64,000 nucleotides of DNA from Mytilus edulis (GCF_963676685.1 NC_092344.1:49746830-49810829), one strand, 5' to 3'. Shown: positions 30,505 through 43,711, numbered from the stretch's first letter. Notes: generated by a model from the sequence alone, not told the origin. Numbers and translations: made by a program.

Positions 30505-33500
30505 AATGATGAATTATGTAATCATTGTTTTGCATTCATTTAATGTCAAAGCAAATTTATAAGATATAATTGCACACAATATGCAAATTAAAATAAACTA
30601 TATGTACTTAATGGGTTCAAATGCACATACTATTTCCTTTTGTATTACACTTGGTGTTTTTGGTTACGTCATAGTAGATATATGTACTTCAAAATGATGT
30701 TTTGATGTATTAGTGATGTACATAAATACACATATTATGTATAAGATAGTAGTCAGAGACTTGTACCGTTTAAAAAAAAAAAACCGTACTGTTTCTATTT
30801 CCTCAAAAAATAATTAACCAACTGTATTTTTCATTTAGATATATATAATTATTTATGCTTTATAAGATATTTGAATAGACGTCTTCAATCGTTTATAATA
30901 CTTATGTGATTTTATCGCAATTGGTCATCTTTAAACAATAAGAACAAGGGTCAAAGTGAAGAAAAAACACATAACAACAGAAACACCCATGTTAACACAA
31001 TCGCATGATTGATTCTCACAACTACCTTGTTGATTAATTTCGTCTCCGCTGAAACTTTATTTTTCGATAAATGTTATGTAAAACAATGTTGAAACAATTA
31101 GAAACATTCATTGGTAGATAGTCAAAGTAATGAATTTACAAAGGGTTTGTTTCATTGGAGCTTGACATATATTATTGGCCACTTATTTGTACCATAAAGT
31201 GACCGCTAGATGAAGTGTAGCCTTGCATTGAAATGATGTGTTGTTAAGTATACAACACATAGTTTTTGATGATGTTTTCTCAATAATTTACTCATTTCAT
31301 TGTGAATAATTGTCAATGACACTAAAATAAGTAAAAAATGTATAACTAAACTGAATGAATATCTTCATATATCATATGATACATATTTTTAAAATTTTCT
31401 TATTTTAATTAATTATCCTAAGGCTTTTAGTTATTGGATATCTGGTGATATATATATACGTATGATATTGATTTGGTATGTTAAGATGCGTGGTACTTTA
31501 GCTATTTTGTCTAGCTTATAATTAAGTATGACTGATGACACGTGTTCTGTCTGATCAGCGATGAAGCTTGTATCTGTTTGTTGTGCGTATTGCACATTTT
31601 ATTTTCTTTAATTACAATTTTGTATTGTTTCTTATGTGACAGTTAATAAAACTTGTTGGTTTTCTGATAGATTTTTATGCAGGGTAATCTTACTTGGTGT
31701 AGTTCAATGGCTTTGCTTCCGTTTGTTATACTTTTTATAAAACAGCATAGGTTTTTTTCTCGAGTCTTCTTGTTTTATTTCGACGTCAAAGGTCCTAAAA
31801 TGCATGACTTATATTTTTTGAGTTTCAATTAGATTGCCTTTTGTAGTATGACTCATGATTATTTTGTTATGTAATTAAACATTGTTAAACGATCATGTGT
31901 CTTGTAGTTTGTCGATTCAAGACTTTTTAATACACTTTTGTATCTTTTTTTTAAATACAAAGGGGTAAAATACCAATGAGTATGCAAATACTATAATGAA
32001 AAGAAATTATAATTTTTAATAGAAGTAGTTAAAATCATGTCTTGTTTTTTTTTTTCGTTTATTTTCTTTTACTTTTTTGTATTCACATAACGACAAACAT
32101 ACATATTTAGGTACTCATCGAGCTGTACAAGAAGAACTGTCTTATAAAACATGTAAACACAACAAATAAGCAAAATAATTTATGATGTTAAAGTTTGTAA
32201 TTTGAAGAATATAATTTTCAAAGGTGTTAATAAGTGAAATAATGTTGCGTTGTTTGAAAGATTGAAAACCACCTTAACTTACTTGCGATAGCTGTGAAAA
32301 AAAACCAAAATAAAAATATCTGACGGAAAGCACATCAGATCAGTATAAAGCACTAAAACTATAACAAAAAGAAACAGCTACTTGAAGCTAGACCAATGCC
32401 GAAATTCAATTGATGAAAAACGTGGAAAAACTGCACGACGGTCTAATCATAACTGAACGGCACATTTATTTTGAGATTTTTTAATTTGTTTAAATATATA
32501 TTCATAATTAAAAATGCTAGCATATTTTGGAGAGACAAATAAATTATGGATTTCCATTCCTGTTTTTTCATCTGTATACATGTGTAACCATTCAGTTGAC
32601 TATCAACTTATCACTAAATATATTCTATATTATACAGAAAGTACAAAACATCAGTTGTCTAAGAACCCCAATTATGCCCAATATTTTTCATGAGTTCCAA
32701 TATACATCCAGTTTTTTGGGGATAATCTTAAACTTAAACCAAACTGTATGAGGCTCTGGTTCCCTGATCCTATGTTTCCTGACATATATATGGCCAGGAA
32801 GGCTAACGATTTCATTTCAAGATATTTCATCAACCTTACTATAGCTTATCTGTCACACATGAGGTCAATAATTAAGAAGACTCAAGAGTCTTATCAAATT
32901 TTGTCAAACTGTATAATGCTTCGTTTTAGGTCCTTATTGCAGAAATCCTCACATGGCTTTTTTAAACGGAGAATAGCATTACAAACAAACAACTCATTCG
33001 GTGTGGAAGCATAATCGTAGTAAATATATCCAGAAAAAAGAAAAAAGGAAATACATATTCAAGATAATTATTTGAAACCAGACATTTTATAATATGCACA
33101 ACTATACAAAGCAATTGATACCTTTAATATCTATCTTTTTAAACCAACAGCAGTTTCCTGTTTGTTTTTACTTACATTCACTTGCATTAGTTTTACTAAA
33201 TTCACTTGTGTACCTCAAACCTTCACAAAATAACAACAAATGGCAATTGTTTGTTTTAGAAGTAGATTTGACCTTGACTTTTTACCTTTTAACATAAAAT
33301 AAAATAAAATAAATGGGAGTTGCCTCTATTTTTATATGTCTTCAATCAATACAAGTTTAATTATAAACTGAAATATATGTTTTTTGTTGTCGTTTTTATG
33401 TTTTTTAGAATGGTGTCGGATTTTTTTTATAATTTGAATGCGAACGTCTTCAAAAATTATAATCGGTCAACTATTTGTTTCTGACACAAAGAAGAAGACG

Positions 33501-33739
33501 TTAGTACTAACTCACAAATGACAATATGTTCCTGGTATTTTCCGGGGATCATAACCACCATGTTTATAAAAACTATAATATAATTCAGTTCACCTTCCAC
33601 TTACTTATTGTTAGTATGCTTATATTTCTGATATTTGAATTATTTATAATAAACATTTTTTAAGAAATTGGACAATTGTAATATATATAAAATATAATCG
33701 TACGTCTCGCATTTATTGTGTCGTTTTATTTAGGGTTAT
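30505..33739. other. Upstream flank of gene B; no gene
   Basis: Conserved promoter-proximal sequence continues to about 30,800. Beyond it the triplicated segment runs to about 33,300. Open frames at 32,527-33,297 are not conserved in the matching parts of unit C and are not called. Confidence 0.45.
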
Positions 33740-35060
33740 ATTGTCCAAAACAATATCGATCGTTTTTAACAATCCAATATACGAGTCCTCCCTCAATGAC
33801 AAATATGTTGTTGTCCCTGCAGATAAAGTTCCAAACAACATCGTTTTTGTGTGTAAATCACATTACATAGACTGCTTGACAAATGAACTAGGTATTGACA
33901 ATTCACTTTGTAATTCAATATATACCCCCACGACACTTTCTAAAGATGAAATCCTGGTACTCATGTTATGCATCTTTGGAATTTCAATCAAAGATGAATA
34001 ACTGGATTCCAATAACTGTATTGAAATTCTAATCTACATAAGTGTCATTAAACACAATGGTATATTGCTGGGTCTTCCAAGTGCTCCAAGAAATCTCTTT
34101 TTGAATTATTAACATTAATCTTAGAAGCAATCAAAGCCAGGCTTCAAAGTTATTGTAAATCATCCTATTCTAGAGGTGGTGTGAATCAGATGTGGATACT
34201 GAAACATTCCAAGGATTTTTAGGGTACACCCTATACCAAAATAAAAGACAAACTGAAACAGTTGGTATTGCTTTGTTTCATAAAAAAAGAACAAAGTAAA
34301 TACAAGTATCTTATCTTTACGAGGAATAAATCTTACTTTGTAAAAAATAACTCGGATTCAGACCAAAAGAAATCACTGAAACTGACATTGTGAAGATGCT
34401 TGATTTCTTGATCGACAACATATTTTTTACGTTTGGAGGACGTACTTTTAAACATACTACCGGAATCCCATGGTAACCAATTGTGTCCCTCTTCTTGCTC
34501 ACTTGTTCCTTTATTCTTATGATGCTGGCTTCATACAGATACTTCTAAGGAAAAAAAAAAGAAGTTAGCAATATTCTTTTACTTCACTTTCCGTCAAAAA
34601 GATGATGTTCTCTCACTAAACAATTCATAATTTGCTGACTATATTATACGCATCTATCCAATTGAAATGAAGATTATTGATACAACAGATGAGTCTGCCT
34701 CATATCTTTACTTACATCTAGAAATTAACAATGAATGGCCTGTTGAAAACTAAACCGTACGACAAAAGAGGGGGTTTCAGCTTTCTAATTGTGAACTTTG
34801 TAGCAACATTCCAGCAGCTGCTGCATACGGAATGTATATCTCCCATTTGAAATGATGTCACGAGCTTTTGTTTTCTGTCATATTTCCTTGATAGAGGGTT
34901 GCTGCTCACAAGGAAAGTATTTAAAAAATAGTTTCAAATGGTGAAGTTAAAAATGTCCCAGCGTAAATTTTAAAGACGCCATTACGAGTTGGTTAACTGC
35001 TATAGAATATCCATGTCACAAATGATAACGGATATGTTTTTCTATTTCGTAACTACAATT
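33740..35060 (+). pseudogene. Penelope-like element reverse transcriptase, degraded
   Basis: Fragments in shifting frames follow the order of a Penelope-like RT: NDKYVVVPADKVPNNIVFVC (about 33,798-33,857), SRGGVNQMWILKHSKDF (about 34,172-34,220), FGGRTFKHTTGIPW (about 34,432-34,473, next to a stop where the family has TGIPMGTN), and DESASYLYLHLEINNE (about 34,688-34,735). Many stops and frameshifts; the element is dead. The C-terminal GIY-YIG endonuclease was not seen. Penelope-like elements often carry hammerhead ribozymes in their terminal repeats, which is relevant to the hammerhead family here, although none adjoins this copy. Confidence 0.75.
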
Positions 35061-35099
35061 ATGTTCCTTTTTCACGAATGTGACCATCCAAATTAGATT

Positions 35100-35360
35100 A
35101 TTTACGGGTTTAAATAAACATGAGCAGTACGACGGTTGTCACATGAAGAGCAGGAACTGCTGAACTTTCTAGAGCACCTGACACCATCCCCAGTTGTTGA
35201 TGGAGATCGTTTTGCTTGGTCTTTAGTTTTCTATGTTAAGTCTATGTTGTATTATTGTTTGTCCTTTTGTCTTTTTCTCTTTTTTGTCATGGTGTTGTTA
35301 GTTTATTTTTCATCGATGAGTTTGAATATCCCTCTGGTATTCTCGCTCCTCTTTTAAAGC
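35100..35360 (+). repeat. Penelope-like 3' region
   Basis: Follows the RT pseudogene with AGCACCTGACACCATCCCCAG, GATCGTTTTGCTTGGTCTTT and TCATGGTGTTGTTAGTTTATT; the same series is found alone at 10,895 and 44,760. Confidence 0.6.
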
Positions 35361-35819
35361 AGTGACATGTGCGCAAACATATGTGTGGTTTTAAAACATT
35401 CTATGATATTGTTCATGACTTTGTTATCGCTAAGGCCAACATTAATTTTAACACAAAAATATATGAAGACACTGTTCATGTTGTTTTATGTTTTTGTGCT
35501 GTTGTGTTTCAAATGTGGTTCTTCTTTCAAGAACATCCTAGTATTAAAACTTATTTTTTTAAACATTATTAACGGGTGACAAATACCTTTTTATCTCTTT
35601 TTGAATAATTAAACTGTTAAAATGATATTTTCCTAGCTAAATACAATCACAACACTAGCAGTGACATGTATGCATTAGCATATACAATTCATTATTTATT
35701 ATTTTACCATCACGAAATGGTTGATCCATACAATGTGTCTTTGTCCAAACTAACTAAGGACATTTTGATCACGTGTTAGAGTGTGGTTTGTCATTATGTC
35801 GTCTGATCTTTTAATTACC
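35361..35819. other. No gene seen
   Basis: Two overlapping frames at 35,367-35,579 are T-rich and not supported. Resembles the sequence near 45,790-45,860 (TGTTCAT(G/T)ACTTTGT block). Confidence 0.4.
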
Positions 35820-36730
35820 GAACGTGAATTATTCCTGATTGTACTTTTGTTGCTGAGTGTGAATTCGCATTGCTATATATAAGACGTGTCACGGTATTTT
35901 CCAACCGAAATTCATGTATTTAGTTTTGAGGTAATATTTGTTATTCTCATCTAATTTTGTCAAATTATTATCGTTTGTAGTTGTAAATTCAAATGTGACG
36001 TCACTTAAATTTGTGCGTTTATCGATTTGGCTAACGCGGTTGTGGATTTCTATATTCTGGTTTAAATTATTTACCTATTCGTTTTATTTTGTAGTTAGTC
36101 ACCGGTTTTATCATTTATATCTATTATAAAGTCATTTTATAAAATTACTGTTTGCAAAAGTATGAACTATTCTAAATGATAAGGATGTTCTTATCCCAGG
36201 CAAAAAAAACAAGCCGTATTTGGATAAACTTTTTGGAACTTTTGGCCCTCAATTCTCTTCAACTTTGTACTTTATTTTGGCTTTCGAACTCTTTTCATCA
36301 GAGAGTCTCTGGTTAGTCTTGTGTTGACGAAACGCGCATCTTGCGTATTAAATTGTAAACCTGTCACCTTTTGTTAGCTATAATTCAAGTGTTTCTCTGC
36401 CCTGTATGTTCTCCCATTTATTGTATTGTAGTCCTATCATATAATGCTGTCATTTTAATGTTATATTTAACATTGCCATAAAAGCGGAAGGTTTGGCATG
36501 CCACAAAACCAGGTTCAACCCACCATTTAAATGTCCTGTATTAAGTCAGGAAAATGGCCATTGTTACATTATAGTTCGTTTCTGTGTGTGTTACATTTTA
36601 ATGTTGTGTTTCTGTTGTGTCGAAGTTCTCCTCTTATATTTGATGTGTATCCCTGGGTTTTAGTTTGTTACCCGAATTTGTGAGGTTTGTTTTTCTCAAT
36701 CGATTTATGAATTTCGAACAACGGTTAACT
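35820..36730 (+). repeat. Composite dispersed element with decayed hammerhead
   Basis: 35,985-36,730 matches 20,890-21,640, with a CRE-like TGACGTCA at 35,997 and a hammerhead relic at 36,301-36,347 (CTGGTTA core). 35,860-35,960 matches 18,660-18,760. Confidence 0.6.
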
Positions 36731-36737
36731 ATTTATA

Positions 36738-36900
36738 AAAAAGAAAATGTGGTATGATTGCCAATGAGACAGACCAAAATGACACAGACATTAACAACTA
36801 TAGGTCACCGTACGGCCTTCAACAATGAGCAAATGCCCATACCGCATAGTCAGCTATAAAAGGCCCCGATAAGACAATGTAAAACAATTCAAACGAGAGC
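36738..36900 (+). repeat. SINE-like dispersed repeat
   Basis: Close match to 11,905-12,075 (ATGTGGTATGATTGCCAATG, CAACAATGAGCAAATGCC, AAAGGCCCCGATAAGACAAT), with a short internal deletion after the first block. Confidence 0.7.
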
Positions 36901-37328
36901 AAGTATTGTTGCCTTAATTAACATCACCAAAAGGCCAACATTAAGGCTAACACAATATGATATAATTACATTTTGCATGTCTATTGTGTTTTATGCTAAC
37001 GTGTGTATCATATGGTTTATTCACACTACATAATCATTTACGCTTCATTTATTTTTTTTAATTTACGGGAGCGGTTACCATTCATATAATGTCCTTTATT
37101 TGTTTTTGTAATATCTTTATTTCGAAATATTTTTTCTTTTTTCATGAGAAAGTTCAGAGTTATCAATATAACTTGACTGTCATATTTATGTTATTTTCCT
37201 TTACGTGTATTTTTATCTGTCTATTTGGTGTAGATATCTTATGATTATGATTGTCTCGACGTCTTAACTATTCAATGTTTTTGAACGATTCTCAACATAT
37301 TTACAACAAGACTATTTGTATTTAATAT

Positions 37329-37334
37329 TTTATT
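37329..37334 (-). terminator. Polyadenylation signal of gene C
   Basis: AATAAA on the minus strand, 66 bases after the stop codon. Confidence 0.7.
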
Positions 37335-37399
37335 TATTTCATAATAAAAAAAAATCGGTTTGCGTAAAAAGATGGATTTCTACAAAATTCTAATTATGT

Positions 37400-38930
37400 T
37401 CATCCTGAGTATCCTTTAGATGGCCTTCTTCTGCAAAGCCTGTGACATTTAACAGTGGTACAGTATTTGCTTGGTGCACAATCTGAATCAGTATGACATA
37501 GTTTCCTACATTCACTGTCGTCTCCTACTACAGACTGAGAAACGATCCTTGAACCAGATGATCCAACTGATCCTACTCGTCTAGAAGAAATTGTGTCCAA
37601 TGCATCCATGCCACTACGTCTAGATGTAATTGTGTCCAATGCATTAATGCCACTTCGTCTAGCTGAGATAGCGTCAAGAATATCAGAACCTGTGTGACCA
37701 GAAATTGAACCACTGCTACCAATAGTTTCCAAATGACCATTGTTAGATAGACCCACACGTCCGGTTAAAGACTGACCTGAACCAATTAGGCTACTAGATG
37801 ATAATTGAACGCAATAGCTGTTGCATCCTTCGAGGATACATTTATGTCCTGATGCACATAGTTTATTTTCTCCACATCCATAACTGCATTTTGAACCATC
37901 AATGCTTGACAGTCTTGAAATTCCAGATGATGAACCTCTAATAATTTCTGAAACTGTATTTCTATTTCCACTTCTTATAGACCCCGACAATCCAGATTCA
38001 CCAATGACACTTCCAGATGAAACTTGGACACAGTAACTGTCACATCCATCGCGTACACATTTCTGTCCTAGGTTACATAATTTATCTACTCCACACTCGT
38101 AATGACAGTTTTTGTTTATACCATTATTGCTTGCTATACCAGCAGAATTCTGAAATGAAGAGCTTCTTATAATTTCAGAGACAGCTGAACTTCTTCTGTC
38201 AGATCCTGCTCGTCTATTTGCAACAATTACATCCAATCCAGTAAGTGACTCTCCACGACGAACTCCAATGTCTCTACCAACTCCATTGTCAAGCTGTAAA
38301 ACCTTGTTCACTCCATGTAGACCTAAATTCTTTTCTGTAGGTGTATAGGCTGTAAAAAATGTACGAGCTTTGTGAAAGAAGTAATAGCTGTTTTAAAATC
38401 GTTTTAATGCGTGCCTGTTTAATGCGAATATAGCAAAACTATCATCTTTATATTGTGTTATTTTCATTATAATGTTTATACAGGTTTATCAATGAGAAGT
38501 TAGGTTGACATCGATATTGTCATATTCATAAATTAACTGCCAAAATTACATTAAAAAACTTCGAACATCTGTTGACCTCAAATTCAAAACTTGATTTTAG
38601 CATTTAGATTTGAGCTTTTCGGCTGGGTCTTTTTTAGACGATATGTGGGTCTTGTGTACAGACTTAAAAGTGTGGGATCTTTGTCGAATCGTATCTTAAC
38701 TACGTCAAACATATTTGTGTAAAAACGAAGCTCATCAAAGGTACCAAACTTAACATAATTGTGTACGCCAGATGTCGTTTACAAAATATGCATCCATAAT
38801 GCTGGTATCAAAACTGTTTGAAAGCATAATAAAAGAAAATGATAGAAAAGGCGAAAATAACAAAATGCTTACCAGCTACTGACATTATAGTCAACAACAT
38901 TGACAATGACATAGTTTCAAATCTCATCAT
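37400..38930 (-). CDS. Secreted cysteine-rich protein, paralog C (three six-Cys modules)
   Basis: Spliced CDS with exon 2 at 38,930-38,873 and exon 3 at 38,349-37,400; 335 aa. The signal peptide MMRFETMSLSMLLTIMSVA is identical to B. Six-Cys modules lie at residues about 101-126, 174-199 and 300-325. Module 2 is CSYGCGENKLCASGHKC and onward. Three LD-x-I-x-x-RR repeats precede the last module, and the protein ends RRRPSKGYSG. It differs from B mainly in the N-terminal RDIGVRRGESLTGLDVIV stretch and by two extra residues before module 2. The frame is intact. Intron 2 (38,872-38,350) is shorter than in B because the MITE is missing. Function unknown; extracellular by its signal peptide. Confidence 0.88.
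38555..38835. repeat. Inverted pair of decayed hammerhead elements, intron 2 of gene C
   Basis: Counterpart of 28,785-29,095. The plus copy has lost the core (GGCTGGGTC in place of CTGATGAGTC), and the minus copy keeps only the GTACGCCAGA block and flanks. Confidence 0.5.
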
Positions 38931-39924
38931 TTTCAAGTATCTGAAATATACAACATAATAGATATAGGAAGATAGCATTTTTTAAACATCTGTAAAAAAA
39001 ATAGCCAGAAATCATGTAATAAAAAAAAGTGCGGGTTATAATTTAGACCTGCAAGCATTTTACTTCAGATTATTTAGAATTTTACTTAGAAATTAATAGA
39101 TCCGATTGACCAAACTTATTGAAGACAGCAATTCTCATTTATGTAGTAAAATATGAAGTTTAACTTTGTAAAATATATGTAATGGAATAATATTTCAAAC
39201 TCAAATAATATAAAGTGATCCATTAAATAACAAATGCAAATACAAGTTTAAACTAAAAAGATTGGCAATGCATTGAATTCACCTGTTTAAAATCTGACAT
39301 AGTGTTAATAGATATGACTTTTCTTCAATAGCAAAATCATTTTCCGGTATTCTCAAAAATTCATTTAAAAAAGAAAAAAACTTTAACTTCATACTTTTAA
39401 GTGCAACATTTAGTTCAGGGATATACAAATTCAATAAATAAACACTTGTGTTTTTTTAACATAATACACGTTCAGCCGTAGTTAGGTATTCAAAAAAACT
39501 TACTTCAAAAATACGTACATGTAATGTTATTGAATTTCATAAACAATTTAAACTGATCTGTATGATATTTCATGATATTTCTGTTTAAACACAAAACATA
39601 TTAAAGAAAAGGTGTTATTTTCTAGAATTCAATGATCTTGCTAATTTCATAATTATTTTGTTTTTCAAAATTTTATCCTTTTGAAATGTTTATATGTATG
39701 GTGTATTATTAATGTCATCATGTTATAAAACAATTACTACGAACCTATTTATAAGCCTTGCATATTTAATTGATTTCAATCGATTTTCTCAATTTCTATT
39801 TAGTTTTTAAGATAATGAAGAGGCAAGTTATCTTTTGAAATTAAAGTAATGTTAAATTGAAAAGAAACAGGTGAACAAATTATAAATGATAATTATCTTA
39901 ACACTGACACTTTAAAAATCTTAC

Positions 39925-39963
39925 CTTATTTTGAAGTAGTTATCAGTTTTTCGAATGAATGAT
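39925..39963 (-). other. Non-coding exon 1 of gene C (inferred)
   Basis: Ends at the donor AAG|GTAAG (39,925/39,924), with the same exon sequence as B and D apart from a few bases. The start is estimated from the TATA box. Confidence 0.55.
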
Positions 39964-39988
39964 TAATGTTTCCTATTTCAGAAATGTT

Positions 39989-39996
39989 CTTTTATA
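39989..39996 (-). promoter_or_regulatory. TATA box of gene C
   Basis: TATAAAAG on the minus strand (GGTATAAAAGAACATTTC). Confidence 0.8.
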
Positions 39997-40052
39997 CCAT
40001 CTCAATGATTTTTTTTTTTTAATTGCATACAAACAAGGAAATGTATTTTTAA

Positions 40053-40058
40053 ACCGCA
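40053..40058. promoter_or_regulatory. Conserved ACCGCA motif upstream of gene C
   Basis: 57 bases upstream of the TATA box within AAACCGCAAATGATGAATTT; see the matching sites of genes A, B and D. Confidence 0.5.
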
Positions 40059-40889
40059 AATGATGAATTTTGTAATTTTGTAATTTTTGTTTTGATTTAA
40101 ATGTCAAACCAAACTTTATAAGATAGAACTGCACAGTATGCAAATTGAAAAAAAAGACATATATGTACTTAATGGGTTCAAATGCACATAATATTTCCTC
40201 TTGTTGCACACTCGGTTTTTAGTTACGTCATAGTAGATACATGTACTTCAAAATTATGTTTTGATTATTTATAATTAACATAAATACACATATAATAATT
40301 AAGGAGGTAGTCAGCGACTTGTACATTTTTGACAAACAAACAATACTGTTTCTATTTCATCAAATAATACGTAGCGAACAGTACCTGTATTTTTATTAAG
40401 ATAAATGTGTGCATATAAAATATGTTAATAGATAGCTTTTAAAGGTAATGATATTTTCTTTTTTAGGATTCCCAACAATTGACCAATATGAACAAGTGTT
40501 ACTTTTAGTTGAAAAACAGCGATAAACGGGCTGCTCCTTTGCTTTTTGTATGTATTTAGTTTTACATGTACTGATTTTGTGTCATGAATATATACCCTAT
40601 ATCCTATATTTTTCTATTAAGTGTTAGTATGAAAAATACTCACAAATCAAAACACCCAATCGCTTAGTTTTTTCACAACCAACGTGTTGATGAATGTTCG
40701 TCTGTTAGAGTATCAACATGCAAGTATGACTCTTTTTGGGTGACATGAACAACAACTGAGACATTCATTTTCGATAAATGTTATGTTCATAAAATGTTGA
40801 AGTAATTAAAAAAAAAGGATTGATTGTCAAATAACTAATGTACATGTCTGTACCAAGTCAGGAATACAACAGTTGTTATCTATTTGTTT
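40059..40889. other. Upstream flank of gene C
   Basis: Promoter-proximal sequence conserved with B and D to about 40,370 (AGTCAGCGACTTGTACA). No gene. Confidence 0.45.
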
Positions 40890-41165
40890 TTCGAAAAACT
40901 AAGGATTTTCTTATCCAAGGCATAGATTACCTTAGCCGTATTTGGCACAACCTTTTGGAATTTTGGATCCTAAATTCTCTTCAACTTTGTACTTGTTTGG
41001 CTTTATAAATATTTTGATATGAGCGACACTGATGAGTCTTATGCAGACGAAACGCGCGTCTGGCGTACGTAATTATAATCCTAGTACCTGTGATAACTAT
41101 TTGATGTGATTAAGCTTTTGATTTTGCCATTTGATTAGGGACTTTTCATTTTGAATTTTCTTAGG
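40890..41165 (+). repeat. Hammerhead-bearing dispersed element with downstream repeat
   Basis: Begins in the spacer at AAAACTAAGGATTTTCTTATC (the UUCG domain is missing), contains the hammerhead at 41,021-41,067 and the TATAATCCTAGTACCTGTG block, then the GATTTTGCCATTTGATTAGG repeat. Confidence 0.65.
41021..41067 (+). ncRNA. Type I hammerhead ribozyme, subfamily 1, near-intact
   Basis: CTGATGA, GTCT/AGAC stem II, GAAAC, ACG/CGT and GTC are all present. Stem I GCGACA/TGGCGT has one A-G mismatch. Cleavage is predicted after 41,060. Confidence 0.72.
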
Positions 41166-43084
41166 AGTTAAGTATTTATGTGATTTTACCTTTTACAAAA
41201 GGAGGGACTCGTTGTTACAGCTTGGCATATGCTATAGACTCTTTCACTATATATTTTCAATTGCACTGAGACAATTAAATCATTTAATTTTCAAACTGAA
41301 TGTTGCTAGAGCAAAGTGACCTAACCTACAATAAAACCCAAACTTAAACATTTGAAATTTCTACGTTAATATTATATTTTTCTTATACACTTTTTCAAAA
41401 TCTAAATATTCTTTTAGTCCTTAGATATCAGATGAAAAAGATAAACGTTTGATACTGATTTGGCATTCCAGGATGCGTGGTACTTTAGCTACTTTTGTCA
41501 AGTTTATGATTAAGTATGACTGTTACGTGTTTCTTCTGATCAGCGATAAAATGTTTGTTTTACGTATTGCACATTATGTTTTCAACCAAGTTATTGAATC
41601 ATTTTTGGTTAATATTTATTTGCTAAATTGTTTTCTGTGTACTAGGCACTTCAATTCCAATTTTGTATTTGCTTCTTACGTGAAAGTAAATGGTTTTTTT
41701 TTTGGCATGATACTCGCAGCATTTCGTGTAGGTAAAATGTCTATGTTTTCGTTTGTTATGCTTTTATAAAAGATCATAGTTTTTGAGTGTAGTTTTTAAA
41801 ATTTCGACGTCAAAGATAATAAGTTTGATGTATGCCATGTATGCAACTCTTATATCTTTTTTACTAGTTTCAATTAGTTTGCTTTATTTGTATAATGCCT
41901 TATGATTATTTTGTTGTACAATTAAACGATGACTTTTCTTGTATCCTGTCGATTTAAAACGTTTTAAATACCCCTTTACATTTTGTTTCTATAGAAAAGA
42001 AAGAAAGGGGTGGGATATTAACGAGTATGCTAGTATTCAGATCAAAAGAATCTCTACAAGTTAACAGAAGTAGTTTTAATAAAATCATGTCCTGTTTTGT
42101 TTTTACTGCTCTTTTTATGTATTCACATAACGCCAAACATAAATGCTACGGTACTTATCATGCTGTTAAAAAATTTATGATAAAGTTTGTATTTTTACAG
42201 AATACAATTTTCGAAGTTATCAATGAATGAGCTAATGAGCTATAAACAATGTACATACGAATGCGGCGTTAGTTGAGAGGTTGACAGATGGAAAGCACAT
42301 GAGTAGTTAGATCATAATCAGCACTTAAACTATACAAAAAAATACTAGAAGTAATGGTCTAAAATATCTTGTAGCTATAACAGAGACGATGTTCAATTAA
42401 TGATAAGGTGGAAAGCTTGCACGAAAATCCGATCATACCCAAACGTCACATTATAAAGAGAACAAACTATTTTATTCAAAGGATTCAGAATGCTTGTACA
42501 CTTGGAGGGAAAATAAAATATGAACTACTTTTGCTGATCTTTAATCTATGTCCATGTGTAACAAATTGTATTGACTAATAACTTTTGACTAAATATACTT
42601 TATATATTCTGCAGCGAGTACAAAATATCAGTTGTGTAGAAACCACATGTATAACCAAAATCTCTGACGGGTCTTATATATTTTTTTAATTTGTCTGTCC
42701 CTGGTCTTAGCTTTCGGAAACTTTAGAATCAAATGGGCAACACCATTGCTTCACAACTAATTTCAAGATATTTCATCAACCTAACTATGGCTTATTTTTC
42801 AGACCTGAGTCAAATTTTGTTTTAAATTAACGATTCTTATTCAATCTTTTTATAGTTGTCATATTATATACTGCTTCGTTTTAGGTGTTTAATGCAGAAA
42901 AACTTCAGGACTTTTTTGACGGAGGTAATTGTCATCTATAACCAAATGATCAGGTCAGGAAGCACATTTATAGTACAAACTTCTATGAAAAGGAAATATT
43001 TATTCAATATATTCATTTGAAACCAGACATGTTTTAATGTTCATGCTCAATTTTTTTGTGACCTTAACTACCCCCTACCCACTT
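41166..43084. other. Upstream part of unit C; no gene
   Basis: Aligns in blocks with 31,400-33,020. The 106-codon frame at 41,449-41,769 is interrupted by stops in the matching unit B sequence and is not called. Confidence 0.45.
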
Positions 43085-43511
43085 GGTCCGAGACCACAAT
43101 TATTTCGTAGTGCATTTCTTTTAGACAATAAATGCAAATTAAAATAAATCCCACCTGCGCTTTCTCAATAAAAATTTTACAGTGTTTTGTACTGTTTTTG
43201 GGACAAATAATATAAAAATTATAGAAAACTTCATCGGCTCTAACTCAAAATAGAGACAATTTTATGTTAAGGGGGTCCTGAAATCTTTTAACAGCTTCTG
43301 AAGTGCTAAATTGTAACCTTTTTCAACTAGATCAAATCACTACTTTACTTTAAATTCATTACCAATATTATTTGACAGTGTTATTTCATCCCTTGACTTA
43401 CTATTTGAGGCATAAAACATGAAGAAATACATTTGGAAGGGGTATACAAAAAATGGCAAGTAACACACTGTCCACAATAGGGACTACATTCAACAATTGT
43501 GGTCTCGGACC
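43085..43511. mobile_element. 427-bp MITE
   Basis: Ends GGTCCGAGACCACAATT and AATTGTGGTCTCGGACC are perfect inverted repeats, flanked by ACTT on both sides (43,081-43,084 and 43,512-43,515). No ORF. Absent from the matching region of unit B. Confidence 0.8.
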
Positions 43512-43711
43512 ACTTGTATCACTTTAACTAAATTCCTACAAGTGTACCTCAAAACATCACAGAGCAACAACAATTTGCAATTATTTGTCATTAAAGTTTT
43601 CTTGTGGAAACAGTTTGGACCTTGACTTTTAACTTGTTACATAAAATAAATAGGTGTAGTTCTCCTCAACATATCTTCAACAAGACAGGGTTTATCATAA
43701 ACCAAAAACAA

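Larger units (their letters stand above)
26890..33300. repeat. Segmental duplication unit B (about 6.4 kb)
   Basis: Contains gene B, its promoter and about 2.8 kb upstream. Homologous in order to 36,930-43,710 and 45,800-51,850. Marker blocks upstream are GATGCGTGGTACTTTAGCTA (31,487 and 41,472), TTTCGACGTCAAA (31,779, 41,802, 51,393), AGATATTTCATCAACCT (32,820 and 42,765) and CCTTGACTTTT (33,270 and 43,620). Unit-specific insertions distinguish the copies. Confidence 0.75.
36930..43710. repeat. Segmental duplication unit C (about 6.8 kb)
   Basis: Contains gene C and its upstream region; homologous to 26,890-33,300 and 45,800-51,850. Unit-specific insertions are a hammerhead element at about 40,890-41,160 and a MITE at 43,085-43,511. 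Confidence 0.75.

Noticed and set aside
32527-33297. Three consecutive open frames (74, 88 and 67 codons)
   Set aside because: The frames are not conserved in the matching part of unit C, and no splice pattern links them.
41449-41769. A 106-codon open frame upstream of gene C
   Set aside because: The homologous sequence in unit B (31,470-31,740) has stops in this frame; the composition is hydrophobic from T-rich DNA.
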